Source of the DNA: an uncultured Eubacteriales bacterium
GTDB taxonomy: Bacteria > Bacillota > Clostridia > Oscillospirales > Butyricicoccaceae
Length of the DNA: 37,128 nucleotides
Direction of reading: 5' to 3'
NCBI GenBank assembly: GCA_934395135.1
Contig: CAKRRK010000015.1
Location: 1 to 37,128, forward strand
Position 1 is the stretch's first letter. Every line of letters begins with the position of its first letter. The position numbers and the translations under genes were made by a program. Positions 7,246 to 14,513 of the stretch are shown in pieces. The notes below the pieces were generated by a model. The model saw only the letters and a list, made by a program, of their open reading frames with translations. It ran no database searches and was not told the origin of the DNA.

Positions 7246-7538
7246 TGAAATCGGTTTACGACATTATCCGCAGGCCTATCATCACAGAGCGTTCGATGGA
7301 AGGCGTTGCAGACAAGAAATATGTGTTTGAAGTTGCGCGCACAGCCAACAAGGTGGAAATCAAGAAAGCGATTGAAGAAATCTTTGGCGTGGAAGTAGCA
7401 AAGGTAAACACCATCAAAGTTCCGGGAAAATGGAAGCGTATGGGAGTGCACACCGGCAAGACGCCGGCGATCAAAAAGGCAGTGGTTACCCTCAAGGAAG
7501 CTTCCAAGTCCATTGAAATTTTTGACGGCATGATGTAG
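7245..7538 (+). CDS. rplW: Large ribosomal subunit protein L23 (uL23)
   Basis: A 97-residue L23 beginning MKSVYDIIRRPIITERSM and carrying the VEVAKVNTIKVPGKWKRMG beta-loop that lines the exit tunnel. At the tunnel mouth it is the docking point for trigger factor and SRP. The ATG shares one base with the rplD stop, with GAGGAGG at 7229-7235 inside rplD. Followed by the 142-bp structured spacer before rplB. Confidence 0.98.
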   Translation: MKSVYDIIRRPIITERSMEGVADKKYVFEVARTANKVEIKKAIEEIFGVEVAKVNTIKVPGKWKRMGVHTGKTPAIKKAVVTLKEASKSIEIFDGMM

Positions 7539-7680
7539 ATATAATTATCCCTGCCTGGAGCGCAGGGGTAACATATAACGGCGAAAGCCGCGAAACCCAG
7601 TGTCGGCGGAAAACCGCCGGCAGGGTACACCACGCTTTATCCAAAAGCGGTGTTTAAAAACTATAAAGGAGTGAAGTGAC
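7539..7680 (+). promoter_or_regulatory. Four-hairpin RNA element before rplB
   Basis: A 142-bp gap packed with consecutive hairpins: ATCCCTGC/GCAGGGGT (7547-7554/7562-7569, one G-U); CGGC-GAAA-GCCG (7579-7590, GNRA loop); CGGCGG-AAAA-CCGCCG (7604-7619) extended by ACCC/GGGT (7595-7598/7623-7626) across an internal loop; and ACAC-CA-CGCTTT paired with AAAGCG-GTGT (7627-7653, two-base bulge). CTATAAAGGAGTG (7661-7673) then supplies the rplB ribosome-binding site. No U-run follows any stem. The density of pairing covers most of the gap, as expected of a functional RNA element; I recognise no described class. Confidence 0.7.
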
Positions 7681-8514
7681 ATGGCGATAAAGACCTACAA
7701 GCCGACGACCCCTTCCAGAAGAAACATGACGGTTCTTTCTTACAAGGGATTGTCTAAGGTCAAGCCGGAAAAAAGCCTTCTGGAAAAGAACACGAAGAAG
7801 GCGGGCCGTAACAGCTACGGCAGAATCACCGTTCGTCATCATGGCGGCGGCAACAAACAAAAGTACAGAATTATCGACTTCAAACGGGATAAGGTGGATA
7901 TGAACGCAACCGTTCTCACCTTGGAATACGACCCGAACCGCAGCGCGAACATTGCGCTGGTACAGTATGAGGATGGCGAAAAGCGCTATATCCTGGCACC
8001 GGAAGGACTGTCGATTGGCGACGTTATCGTTTCCGGCGCGCATGCGGATATCAAGCCGGGCAACTGCCTGCCGATTTCCGCAATCCCGGTTGGTACCGTT
8101 ATTCATAATATTGAGCTGTATCCCGGCAAGGGCGCGCAGCTGGTACGTGCCGCAGGAACCTCTGCCCAGCTGATGGCAAAGGAAAACGGCGTATCACAGG
8201 TGCGGTTCCCCTCCGGCGAAGTTCGTTATATCCGTCTGGATTGTAAGGCAACCATTGGCCAGGTTGGAAACCTTGACCATGCAAATGTGCAGATTGGTAA
8301 GGCCGGCCGTACCCGTCATATGGGCATCCGTCCTACCGTTCGCGGTTCAGTTATGAACCCATGCGACCATCCTCATGGCGGTGGTGAAGGAAAGTCCCCG
8401 ATCGGACGTCCGTCCCCGGTAACCCCTTGGGGCAAGCCTGCTCTGGGTTACAAGACCAGAAAGAAGAACCACAGAACAGACAAACAAATTGTAAGACGCC
8501 GCAACGGTAAGTAA
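7681..8514 (+). CDS. rplB: Large ribosomal subunit protein L2 (uL2)
   Basis: A 277-residue L2, full length. Starts MAIKTYKPTTPSRR, has the RNA-binding OB-fold core (GRITVRHHGGGNKQKYRIIDFKR split over 47-69) and the highly conserved C-terminal segment with NPCDHPHGGGEGKSPIGR, whose histidine lies close to the peptidyl-transferase centre. Essential for subunit association and tRNA binding. Preceded by the four-hairpin element at 7539-7680, so its translation may be separately controlled. Confidence 0.98.
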   Translation: MAIKTYKPTTPSRRNMTVLSYKGLSKVKPEKSLLEKNTKKAGRNSYGRITVRHHGGGNKQKYRIIDFKRDKVDMNATVLTLEYDPNRSANIALVQYEDGEKRYILAPEGLSIGDVIVSGAHADIKPGNCLPISAIPVGTVIHNIELYPGKGAQLVRAAGTSAQLMAKENGVSQVRFPSGEVRYIRLDCKATIGQVGNLDHANVQIGKAGRTRHMGIRPTVRGSVMNPCDHPHGGGEGKSPIGRPSPVTPWGKPALGYKTRKKNHRTDKQIVRRRNGK

Positions 8515-8531
8515 GAAAGGAGACTATAAAG

Positions 8532-8813
8532 ATGGGCAGAAGTGTTAAGAAGGGCCCTTTTGTGGCTCCAGAGCTTATCAAAAGGGTAATTGCGATGAAT
8601 GAAGCCGGTGAAAAGAAAGTGCTCAAGACCTGGTCCAGAGCTTCTACGATTTTCCCGGATTTTGTAGGCCATACCATTGCCGTGCACGACGGCAGAAAGC
8701 ATGTCCCGGTGTATATCACAGAGGACATGGTTGGTCATAAGCTTGGCGAGTTTGCGCCGACCCGGACCTATAAAGGCCATGCGGGCAGCAAAACTTCCAA
8801 CAACGGCAAGTAA
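8532..8813 (+). CDS. rpsS: Small ribosomal subunit protein S19 (uS19)
   Basis: A 93-residue S19 starting MGRSVKKGPFVAPELIKRV with the conserved WSRASTIFPDFVGHTIAVHDGRKHVPV core and the C-terminal GEFAPTRTYKGHAG. Sits in the 30S head near the A site. AAAGGAG lies 8515-8521; the ACTATAAAG between it and the ATG resembles the sequence at the end of the longer spacers in this operon. Confidence 0.98.
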   Translation: MGRSVKKGPFVAPELIKRVIAMNEAGEKKVLKTWSRASTIFPDFVGHTIAVHDGRKHVPVYITEDMVGHKLGEFAPTRTYKGHAGSKTSNNGK

Positions 8814-8832
8814 GGCTTAAGGAGGAAAACAA

Positions 8833-9168
8833 ATGGAAGCAAAAGCGTATTTGAGAAATGTCCGCATCGCTCCCCGCAAGGTGAAAATCCTCTGTGATTT
8901 GATCCGCGGCAAGGATGTAGGCACCGCAGCTGCAATCATCACAAACACTCCGAAAGCCGCTTCAGAACATATGATCAAGCTTTTAAAGAGTGCAACAGCA
9001 AATGCGGAAAATAACCACAATATGGATGTGGATAAACTTTATGTTTCAAAGGTGTTTGTGACACCGGGACCGGTAATGAAAAGGCTGATGCCGCGGGCGC
9101 AGGGCCGCGCGTTCAGAATCCTGAAGAGGACATCCCACATTACAATGGTTCTTGCAGAAAAAGAATAA
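8833..9168 (+). CDS. rplV: Large ribosomal subunit protein L22 (uL22)
   Basis: A 111-residue L22 with the N-terminal AYLRNVRIAPRKVKILCDLIRGK helix and the long beta-hairpin MKRLMPRAQGRAFRILKRTSHI that reaches into the exit tunnel, where changes give macrolide resistance; the hairpin looks intact. AAGGAGG precedes the ATG. Tightly packed between rpsS and rpsC with gaps of 19 and 15 bp. Confidence 0.98.
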   Translation: MEAKAYLRNVRIAPRKVKILCDLIRGKDVGTAAAIITNTPKAASEHMIKLLKSATANAENNHNMDVDKLYVSKVFVTPGPVMKRLMPRAQGRAFRILKRTSHITMVLAEKE

Positions 9169-9183
9169 ACGAGGAGGTAGGTT

Positions 9184-9963
9184 ATGGGCCAGAAAGTACA
9201 TCCGCACGGTTTGCGTGTCGGCGTTATCAAAGATTGGGATTCCCGCTGGTTCGCTAAGGACAATGAGTTCGGCGACCTTCTCGTGGAAGACTATAAAATT
9301 AGAAATTACCTGAAGAAGAGATTGTATCAGGCAGGGGTTCCTGCCATTGAAATTGAAAGAAGCAATGCGAAAATTAAAATTTTTATTCAGTGTGCGCGTC
9401 CCGGCATCGTAATCGGCAAGGGCGGTGCGGACATTGAAAAGCTTCGTGCCGATCTTGAAAAATTCATCGGCGGCGGCAAAAAAATTGAGGTTTCCATTGT
9501 GGAAATCAAAAATCCGGATACCAACGCACAGCTTGTGGCGGAAAACATCGCGTCCCAGTTGGAAAAGAGAATTTCGTTCCGCCGGGCGATGAAGCAGTCA
9601 ATGGGCCGCGCGATGCGTATGGGGGCAAAGGGAATTAAAACCTCCTGCTCCGGCCGTCTCGGTGGTGCAGAAATTGCCCGCACGGAGCATTACCATGAAG
9701 GAACGATTCCGCTGCAGACCATCCGTGCCGATATTGACTACGGATTTGCCGAAGCAGATACCACCTATGGTAAAATCGGCGTAAAAGTTTGGATTTATAA
9801 AGGCGAAGTGCTGACCGGCGGACCGAGACTGGGCCGTTCCATTGAAGCGCCGAAGCCGCCGTCTGAACGCCGTGAACGTAGAAACCGCAGAGACGGTGAC
9901 CGTCGCTATAATCACGACAGAGGCGAGCGCAGAGCTCCCCGGCAGGAAGGAGGCCACAGATAA
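9184..9963 (+). CDS. rpsC: Small ribosomal subunit protein S3 (uS3), long C-terminal tail
   Basis: A 259-residue S3. The KH domain (IQCARPGIVIGKGGADIEKL) and the C-terminal domain (SCSGRLGGAEIARTEHYHEG, PLQTIRADIDYGFAEA, VWIYKGE) are complete by about residue 215. S3 lines the mRNA entry channel and has helicase activity there with S4 and S5. The last 40 residues are a low-complexity Arg/Asp/Glu-rich tail (SERRERRNRRDGDRR and similar), longer than the 218-233 residues of most S3 proteins. Such variable charged tails occur in other Firmicutes. Stop and rplP start share one base. Confidence 0.97.
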   Translation: MGQKVHPHGLRVGVIKDWDSRWFAKDNEFGDLLVEDYKIRNYLKKRLYQAGVPAIEIERSNAKIKIFIQCARPGIVIGKGGADIEKLRADLEKFIGGGKKIEVSIVEIKNPDTNAQLVAENIASQLEKRISFRRAMKQSMGRAMRMGAKGIKTSCSGRLGGAEIARTEHYHEGTIPLQTIRADIDYGFAEADTTYGKIGVKVWIYKGEVLTGGPRLGRSIEAPKPPSERRERRNRRDGDRRYNHDRGERRAPRQEGGHR

Positions 9964-10388
9964 TGCTTCTGCCAAAGAGAGTAAAATACCGTAGGGTACA
10001 CAGAGGCCGGTTAAAGGGCAAGGCCCTCCGCGGCAACTTTGTATCCAACGGCGAATATGGCCTGCAGGCCCTGGAGCCTGCATGGATTACATCCAACCAG
10101 ATTGAAGCAGCCCGTATCGCGATGACACGTTATATCCGGCGTGGCGGCCAGGTTTGGATCAAAATTTTCCCTGACAAGCCGATTACCGAAAAGCCGGCCG
10201 AAACACGAATGGGTTCCGGTAAAGGTTCTCCGGAGTACTGGGTATCCGTGGTAAAGCCGGGCAGAGTATTGTTTGAAATTGCCGGTGTACCGGAAGAAAC
10301 AGCACGTGAGGCGTTACGTCTTGCTGGTCATAAGCTTCCGATTAAGACGAAGTTTGTGGCTCGGGATGCAGAGAAGGTTGGTGAATAA
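9963..10388 (+). CDS. rplP: Large ribosomal subunit protein L16 (uL16)
   Basis: A 141-residue L16 beginning MLLPKRVKYRRVHRGRLKG, with GEYGLQALEPAWITSNQIEAAR and the GSGKGSPEYWVSVVKPGRV loop near the A-site tRNA. Late-assembling and needed for peptidyl-transferase activity. Both ends overlap neighbours by one base (TAATG), so translation with rpsC and rpmC is probably coupled. Confidence 0.98.
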   Translation: MLLPKRVKYRRVHRGRLKGKALRGNFVSNGEYGLQALEPAWITSNQIEAARIAMTRYIRRGGQVWIKIFPDKPITEKPAETRMGSGKGSPEYWVSVVKPGRVLFEIAGVPEETAREALRLAGHKLPIKTKFVARDAEKVGE

Positions 10389-10591
10389 TGATGAAGGCAA
10401 CAGAGATTAGAGAGTTAACTGGCGAGGAGCTTACAGCGAAGCTGGACAGTCTGAAGAAGGATCTCTTTAACTTAAGACTTCAGCATGCGACAAACCAGCT
10501 GGACAATCCGACAAAGATAACCGATGTAAAGCGAGATATTGCCAGAGTCAATACAGTTATCCGTGAGCGCGAGCTCGCTGGTAAGGCGTAA
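10388..10591 (+). CDS. rpmC: Large ribosomal subunit protein L29 (uL29)
   Basis: A 67-residue two-helix L29 (ATEIRELTGEELTAKLDSLK, KDLFNLRLQHATNQLDNP) that sits beside L23 at the tunnel exit. Two consecutive ATG codons open the frame; the first, at 10388, overlaps the rplP stop and is better spaced from AGAAGG at 10372-10377, though 10391 would give the more common MKATEIREL start. Confidence 0.97.
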   Translation: MMKATEIRELTGEELTAKLDSLKKDLFNLRLQHATNQLDNPTKITDVKRDIARVNTVIRERELAGKA

Positions 10592-10606
10592 GGGGAGGTA
10601 AGCTAA

Positions 10607-10864
10607 TTGAGCGAAAGAGCTTTCCGCAAGACAAGAGTCGGCAAGGTCGTATCTGACAAGATGGACAAGACGATTGTGGTTGCGATCGAAGACAGAGTAC
10701 AGCATCCGCTGTATAAAAAGATTATGAAGAGAACCTACAAGCTGAAAGCGCATGACGCTGACAACCAGTGCAGAATCGGCGATAAGGTTCGCGTGATGGA
10801 AACACGTCCCCTCTCAAAGGATAAGAGATGGCGGCTTGTGGAAATTGTAGAAAAAGCTAAGTAA
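10607..10864 (+). CDS. rpsQ: Small ribosomal subunit protein S17 (uS17)
   Basis: An 85-residue OB-fold S17: SERAFRKTRVGKVVSDKMDKT, HPLYKKIMKRTYKLKAHD and the RVMETRPLSKDKRWRLVEIVEKA end. A primary 16S rRNA binder. The start is TTG at 10607, fixed by GGGGAGG at 10592-10598 and the family N-terminus; no ATG is available in frame at that point. Confidence 0.97.
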   Translation: MSERAFRKTRVGKVVSDKMDKTIVVAIEDRVQHPLYKKIMKRTYKLKAHDADNQCRIGDKVRVMETRPLSKDKRWRLVEIVEKAK

Positions 10865-10878
10865 GGAGGAACTGAGAG

Positions 10879-11247
10879 ATGATACAGCAGGAAACATACC
10901 TCCGTGCGGCGGACAATTCCGGTGCAAAGGAGTTGAAATGCATCCGTGTTCTCGGTGGCTCCACTCGTAAATACGGCAACATTGGCGACGTCATTGTTTG
11001 CTCCGTGCGCAAGGCCACACCAGGCGGCGGCGTGAAAAAGGGCGACGTTGTCCGGGCGGTTATCGTTCGCAGCGTAAAGGGCCTGAGAAGAGCGGACGGA
11101 AGCTATATCCGTTTTGACGAGAATGCGGCAGTAATTATTCGAGAAGATAAAAACCCGAGAGGAACACGTATCTTTGGGCCAGTGGCAAGAGAGCTTCGCG
11201 ATAAGGATTATATGAAAATCCTGTCCCTGGCGCCGGAAGTACTGTAA
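10879..11247 (+). CDS. rplN: Large ribosomal subunit protein L14 (uL14)
   Basis: A 122-residue L14, exactly the usual length: MIQQETYLRAADNSGAKELKC at the start, IGDVIVCSVRKATPGGGVKKGDVV in the beta-barrel and GTRIFGPVARELRDKDYMKI at the end. Forms part of the subunit interface with L19 and is where the silencing factor RsfS binds. AAGGAGG precedes the ATG. Confidence 0.98.
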   Translation: MIQQETYLRAADNSGAKELKCIRVLGGSTRKYGNIGDVIVCSVRKATPGGGVKKGDVVRAVIVRSVKGLRRADGSYIRFDENAAVIIREDKNPRGTRIFGPVARELRDKDYMKILSLAPEVL

Positions 11248-11262
11248 GGAGGTCGCCGAACA

Positions 11263-11580
11263 ATGAACACAATGCATGTGAAAAAGGGCGACACCGTAGT
11301 CGTTCTTTCCGGCAAAGAAAAGGGTAAGCGCGGCAAAGTGCTGGTTGCTTCCCCAAAGGCCGGTTCTGTTATTATTGAAGGTGTGAACATGATTACATGC
11401 CACACAAAGCCACGCCGTCAGGGTGAGCCCGGCGGCATCATCAAGCGCGAAGGCGCTGTCCGTGCCAACAAGGTTATGGCGGTTTGCCCGAAGTGCGATA
11501 AGCCGACACGTGTAAAAATGGAAATCCTTCCTTCTGGCGAGAAGGTTCGGGTTTGCAAGCACTGCGGCGAGAATATGTAA
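11263..11580 (+). CDS. rplX: Large ribosomal subunit protein L24 (uL24)
   Basis: A 105-residue L24 with the KOW motif (KKGDTVVVLSGKEKGKRGKV) and the conserved INMI-type strand followed by HTKPRRQGEPGGI. The C-terminus has a zinc-ribbon-like pair, CPKC and CKHC, about 20 residues apart. Assembly initiator for the 50S subunit. ATG 11263 is used because AAGGAGG (11246-11252) is well placed for it; a second in-frame ATG nine bases later is too far. Confidence 0.97.
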   Translation: MNTMHVKKGDTVVVLSGKEKGKRGKVLVASPKAGSVIIEGVNMITCHTKPRRQGEPGGIIKREGAVRANKVMAVCPKCDKPTRVKMEILPSGEKVRVCKHCGENM

Positions 11581-11595
11581 GGGAGGTACAGCATC

Positions 11596-12138
11596 ATGCC
11601 AAGATTAAAAGAGAAATATCTGAATGAAATTGCACCTGCTCTTATGAACAAATTTGGCTACAAGAGCCCAATGCAGATTCCGAAGCTGGAGAAAATTGTA
11701 ATTAATGTTGGCTGCGGCAAAGAAGCCGGCGCAAACGCAAAGGTGATTGAAGCGGTCGTGCGGGACATTACGATGATTTCTGGTCAGAAGGCAGTTGTAA
11801 CCAAGGCCAGAAAGTCCGTTGCGAACTTTAAAGTTCGGGAAGGAATGCCGGTTGGAGTAAAGGTAACGCTTCGTGCTGACCGGATGTGGGAATTCCTGGA
11901 CCGTCTGTTTAACGTGGCGCTCCCGCGCGTGCGCGATTTCAGAGGCATCAACGGTAATTCCTTTGATGGCCGCGGCAATTATGCATTTGGCCTGAAGGAG
12001 CAGCTGATATTCCCGGAAATCAACTATGATGAAATTGATAAGATCCGCGGAATGGATATTATTATGTGTACCACAGCAAATACTGACGAAGAGGCGAAGG
12101 AGTTGCTTACGCTCTTGGGTGCCCCGTTCGCAAAGTAA
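11596..12138 (+). CDS. rplE: Large ribosomal subunit protein L5 (uL5)
   Basis: A 180-residue L5 opening MPRLKEKYLNEIAPALMNKF, with the 5S-rRNA-binding core (KIVINVGCGKEA, GQKAVVTKARKSVANFKVREG, RDFRGINGNSFDGRGNYAFG) and the FPEINYDEID segment. Carries 5S rRNA into the central protuberance. In E. coli this region of the spc mRNA is the S8 repressor site; I do not see an obvious copy of that site here. Confidence 0.98.
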   Translation: MPRLKEKYLNEIAPALMNKFGYKSPMQIPKLEKIVINVGCGKEAGANAKVIEAVVRDITMISGQKAVVTKARKSVANFKVREGMPVGVKVTLRADRMWEFLDRLFNVALPRVRDFRGINGNSFDGRGNYAFGLKEQLIFPEINYDEIDKIRGMDIIMCTTANTDEEAKELLTLLGAPFAK

Positions 12139-12153
12139 TGAAGGAGTATCGTT

Positions 12154-12339
12154 ATGGCTAAAAAAGCAATGGTATTAAAGCAGCAGCGTGAGCCTAAATT
12201 CTCAACCCGTCAGTACAACAGATGCAAAATCTGCGGAAGGCCACACGCATATCTGAGAAACTATGGCATTTGCCGTATTTGCTTCAGAGAGCTTGCTTAC
12301 AAAGGTCAAATTCCAGGCGTTCGCAAGGCGTCCTGGTAA
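12154..12339 (+). CDS. rpsZ: Small ribosomal subunit protein S14, zinc (Z) type
   Basis: A 61-residue short S14 with two CxxC pairs (CKICGRPHAYLRNYGICRIC) that bind zinc, ending in the typical YKGQIPGVRKASW. This is the housekeeping C+ form common in Firmicutes and Thermus; the longer zinc-free form used under zinc starvation is not in the window. Followed by a 109-bp hairpin-bearing gap. Confidence 0.97.
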   Translation: MAKKAMVLKQQREPKFSTRQYNRCKICGRPHAYLRNYGICRICFRELAYKGQIPGVRKASW

Positions 12340-12448
12340 AAAAGATTGGCATTCGTGCGCAGCAGCGCAGTGTTTGCCGGCAGGCAGTCTGCCTGCGTAA
12401 GAAAAGTGGAGGGAAAAACCCTCTAACTTCTATAAGGAGGAGCATTAT
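12340..12448 (+). promoter_or_regulatory. Three-hairpin spacer before rpsH
   Basis: A 109-bp gap with three short perfect hairpins: TGCGC-AGCA-GCGCA (12356-12369), GCAGGCA-GTC-TGCCTGC (12380-12396) and GAGGG-AAAAA-CCCTC (12409-12423). It ends in CTATAAGGAGG (12430-12440), identical to the sequence before rplC and rpoA. No U-run, so not terminators. Position directly ahead of S8, a known operon regulator in E. coli, invites an autoregulatory reading, but sequence alone does not show it. Confidence 0.62.
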
Positions 12449-12847
12449 ATGCAGATCACAGATCCAATCGCGGATATGCTGACACGTATCCGTAACGCAG
12501 GGTCCGCACGTCATGAAAGCGTGGATGTTCCGGCGTCCAAGATGAAAAAGGCAATTGCACAGATTCTCCTGGACGAGGGATACATCAAGAATTTCCAGAT
12601 CGTTGACGACGGCGGCCAGGGCACAATCCACATTGTGCTCAAGTATACAGCTGGCAAAGAAAAGGCAATTGCAGGGCTGAAAAGAGTATCCAAGCCGGGT
12701 CTCCGCGTGTACGCAGGAGCACAGGAACTGCCGAAGGTACTCCGCGGTCTGGGCGTTGCGATTATTTCCACATCCAAGGGCGTTATGACCGATAAAAAGG
12801 CGCGCGAGCTGAATGTCGGCGGCGAAGTCCTGGCATTTGTATGGTAA
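12449..12847 (+). CDS. rpsH: Small ribosomal subunit protein S8 (uS8)
   Basis: A 132-residue S8: MQITDPIADMLTRIRNAGSA at the start and the RNA-binding C-terminal part ISTSKGVMTDKKARELNVGGEVLAFVW, which contacts helix 21 of 16S rRNA. In E. coli S8 represses the spc operon by binding mRNA. Strong AAGGAGG at 12434-12440 follows a structured spacer. Confidence 0.98.
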   Translation: MQITDPIADMLTRIRNAGSARHESVDVPASKMKKAIAQILLDEGYIKNFQIVDDGGQGTIHIVLKYTAGKEKAIAGLKRVSKPGLRVYAGAQELPKVLRGLGVAIISTSKGVMTDKKARELNVGGEVLAFVW

Positions 12848-12861
12848 GGGGGTACTGAGTT

Positions 12862-13407
12862 ATGTCAAGAATTGGTAGAATGCCCATTACAGTACCTGCT
12901 GGCGTTGATGTAAAGATCGACGGACACACCATTACCGTAAAGGGTGCAAAAGGCACGCTGACAAGAGAGATTCATCCGAACATTACCGTGTCGGTGGACG
13001 GCGGCGTAATTTCGGTGACAAGACCCAACGATGAAAAAGAAAATCGTGCGCTGCACGGCCTGACTCGTTCCCTGGTCAATAATATGGTGGTTGGCGTAAC
13101 GGAAGGTTTCCAGAAAGAGCTGGACGTAAATGGCGTTGGTTACAGAGTACAGAAGCAGGGCAAAGACCTTGTTATGAACTTGGGATTTTCCCATCAGGTA
13201 GTGGTTTCTGAAATCGAAGGCATTACGATTGATGTGCCAAACCCGAATAAAATCATTATTTCCGGTCCCGACAAGCAGAAGGTCGGACAGTTTGCCGCAG
13301 AAGTCCGTGAAAAGAGACCGCCGGAGCCGTATAAGGGCAAGGGCATCAAGTATGTTGACGAATACATCCGCCGCAAGGAAGGCAAGACCGGCGCGAAGAA
13401 GAAGTAA
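12862..13407 (+). CDS. rplF: Large ribosomal subunit protein L6 (uL6)
   Basis: A 181-residue L6 made of two related halves: SRIGRMPITVPAGVDVKIDG at the start and the second domain with PNPNKIIISGPDKQKVGQFA and the rRNA-contacting RPPEPYKGKGIKYVDE. Lies near the sarcin-ricin loop and factor-binding site. Gaps of 14 and 16 bp to its neighbours; GGGGGT precedes the ATG. Confidence 0.98.
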   Translation: MSRIGRMPITVPAGVDVKIDGHTITVKGAKGTLTREIHPNITVSVDGGVISVTRPNDEKENRALHGLTRSLVNNMVVGVTEGFQKELDVNGVGYRVQKQGKDLVMNLGFSHQVVVSEIEGITIDVPNPNKIIISGPDKQKVGQFAAEVREKRPPEPYKGKGIKYVDEYIRRKEGKTGAKKK

Positions 13408-13423
13408 AGGAAGGTGTGCCTAA

Positions 13424-13783
13424 ATGGTTTTAAAGAAAGACTCCAATAAACAGCGTCTCAGACGCCATAAGAGAGTGCGCGGCGCAGTTTCCGGTACTCC
13501 GGAGCGTCCGCGGCTTGACGTGTTTAAAAGTGCAAAAAATATTTATGCACAGGTGATCGATGATGTAAACGGCGTTACGCTGGTTTCCGCGTCTACCATC
13601 GAGAAGGATTTCAACGAGTATGGCGGCAACAAGGAAGCGGCCAAGAAAGTTGGCCTGAAGGTTGCAGAACGCGCGCTTGCCAAGGGCATTGAAAGCGTAG
13701 TGTTTGACCGTGGCGGTTATCTGTATCACGGCCGTGTGAAAGAACTTGCAGAAGGCGCCCGTGAGGGCGGCCTGAAGTTTTAG
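13424..13783 (+). CDS. rplR: Large ribosomal subunit protein L18 (uL18)
   Basis: A 119-residue L18 with the basic arginine-rich N-terminus (KQRLRRHKRVRGAVSGTPERPRL split over 9-31), FKSAKNIYAQVIDD and the FDRGGYLYHGRVKELAEGAR end. Binds 5S rRNA together with L5. GGAAGG at 13409-13414 serves the ATG. Confidence 0.98.
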   Translation: MVLKKDSNKQRLRRHKRVRGAVSGTPERPRLDVFKSAKNIYAQVIDDVNGVTLVSASTIEKDFNEYGGNKEAAKKVGLKVAERALAKGIESVVFDRGGYLYHGRVKELAEGAREGGLKF

Positions 13784-13801
13784 TCGGGAGGAGGTTATTG
13801 T

Positions 13802-14302
13802 ATGGCTGGTAAATTTGAAGCAGCAGCAGCGCCTGAGTATCAGGAAAAGGTTGTTGCGTTAAACCGTGTATCCAAAACCGTAAAGGGCGGCCGTATTTTC
13901 AAGTTTGCAGCGCTGGTCGTTGTAGGCGATGGAAAGGGTACGGTTGGTTTCGGTTTGGGAAAAGCCTCTGAAGTTCCCGACGCAATCCGTAAGGGCATTG
14001 AGGATGCAAAGAAAAATCTGATTAAGGTATCGTTGAAGGGTACGACAATCCCGCATGAGGTGATTGGCCGTTTTGGCGCAGGAACCGTATTGCTCAAGCC
14101 CGCTGCGCCTGGTACTGGCGTGATTGCCGGCGGTCCGGTGCGTGCCGTTGTGGAAATGGCGGGTATTAAGGACATCCGTACCAAGTGCCTGCGTTCCAAT
14201 AATCCACAGAATGTTGTGACTGCAACCATCGAAGGTTTGAAAGAGCTGCGTGATGCAAATCAAGTAGCGGCAGTTCGCGGCAAGTCCGTTGAAGAATTAT
14301 AA
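13802..14302 (+). CDS. rpsE: Small ribosomal subunit protein S5 (uS5)
   Basis: A 166-residue S5. The N-terminal double-stranded-RNA-binding-like domain contains KTVKGGRIFKFAALVVVGDG and GFGLGKASEVPDAIRKG; the C-terminal domain has GAGTVLLKPAAPGTGVIAGG and KCLRSNNPQNVVTATIEGL. Important for decoding accuracy and mRNA unwinding at the entry channel. GGGAGGAGGT supplies the ribosome-binding site. Confidence 0.98.
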   Translation: MAGKFEAAAAPEYQEKVVALNRVSKTVKGGRIFKFAALVVVGDGKGTVGFGLGKASEVPDAIRKGIEDAKKNLIKVSLKGTTIPHEVIGRFGAGTVLLKPAAPGTGVIAGGPVRAVVEMAGIKDIRTKCLRSNNPQNVVTATIEGLKELRDANQVAAVRGKSVEEL

Positions 14303-14316
14303 GGAGGGGTAGTTCA

Positions 14317-14499
14317 ATGGCAAACATGAAAATTACCCTGGTTAAGAGCTTGAATGGCAGACTCGCAAAACATATCGCCACAGCTCATTCATTGGGGCTT
14401 AAGAAAATTAATGATGTTACGATTCAGCCTGACAATGCGCAGACGCAGGGTAAGATCGCGAAGATCGGCTATCTTCTTAAAGTCGAAGCAAGTAATTAA
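14317..14499 (+). CDS. rpmD: Large ribosomal subunit protein L30 (uL30)
   Basis: A 60-residue short bacterial L30: MKITLVKSLNGRLAKHIATA, LGLKKINDVTIQPDNAQTQG, KIGYLLKVE. This gene is absent from some bacterial lineages, so its presence fits a Firmicute. Sits between rpsE and rplO with 14-bp gaps on both sides and AAGGAGGGG as ribosome-binding site. Confidence 0.97.
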   Translation: MANMKITLVKSLNGRLAKHIATAHSLGLKKINDVTIQPDNAQTQGKIAKIGYLLKVEASN

Positions 14500-14513
14500 G
14501 GAGGTGTAGAACG

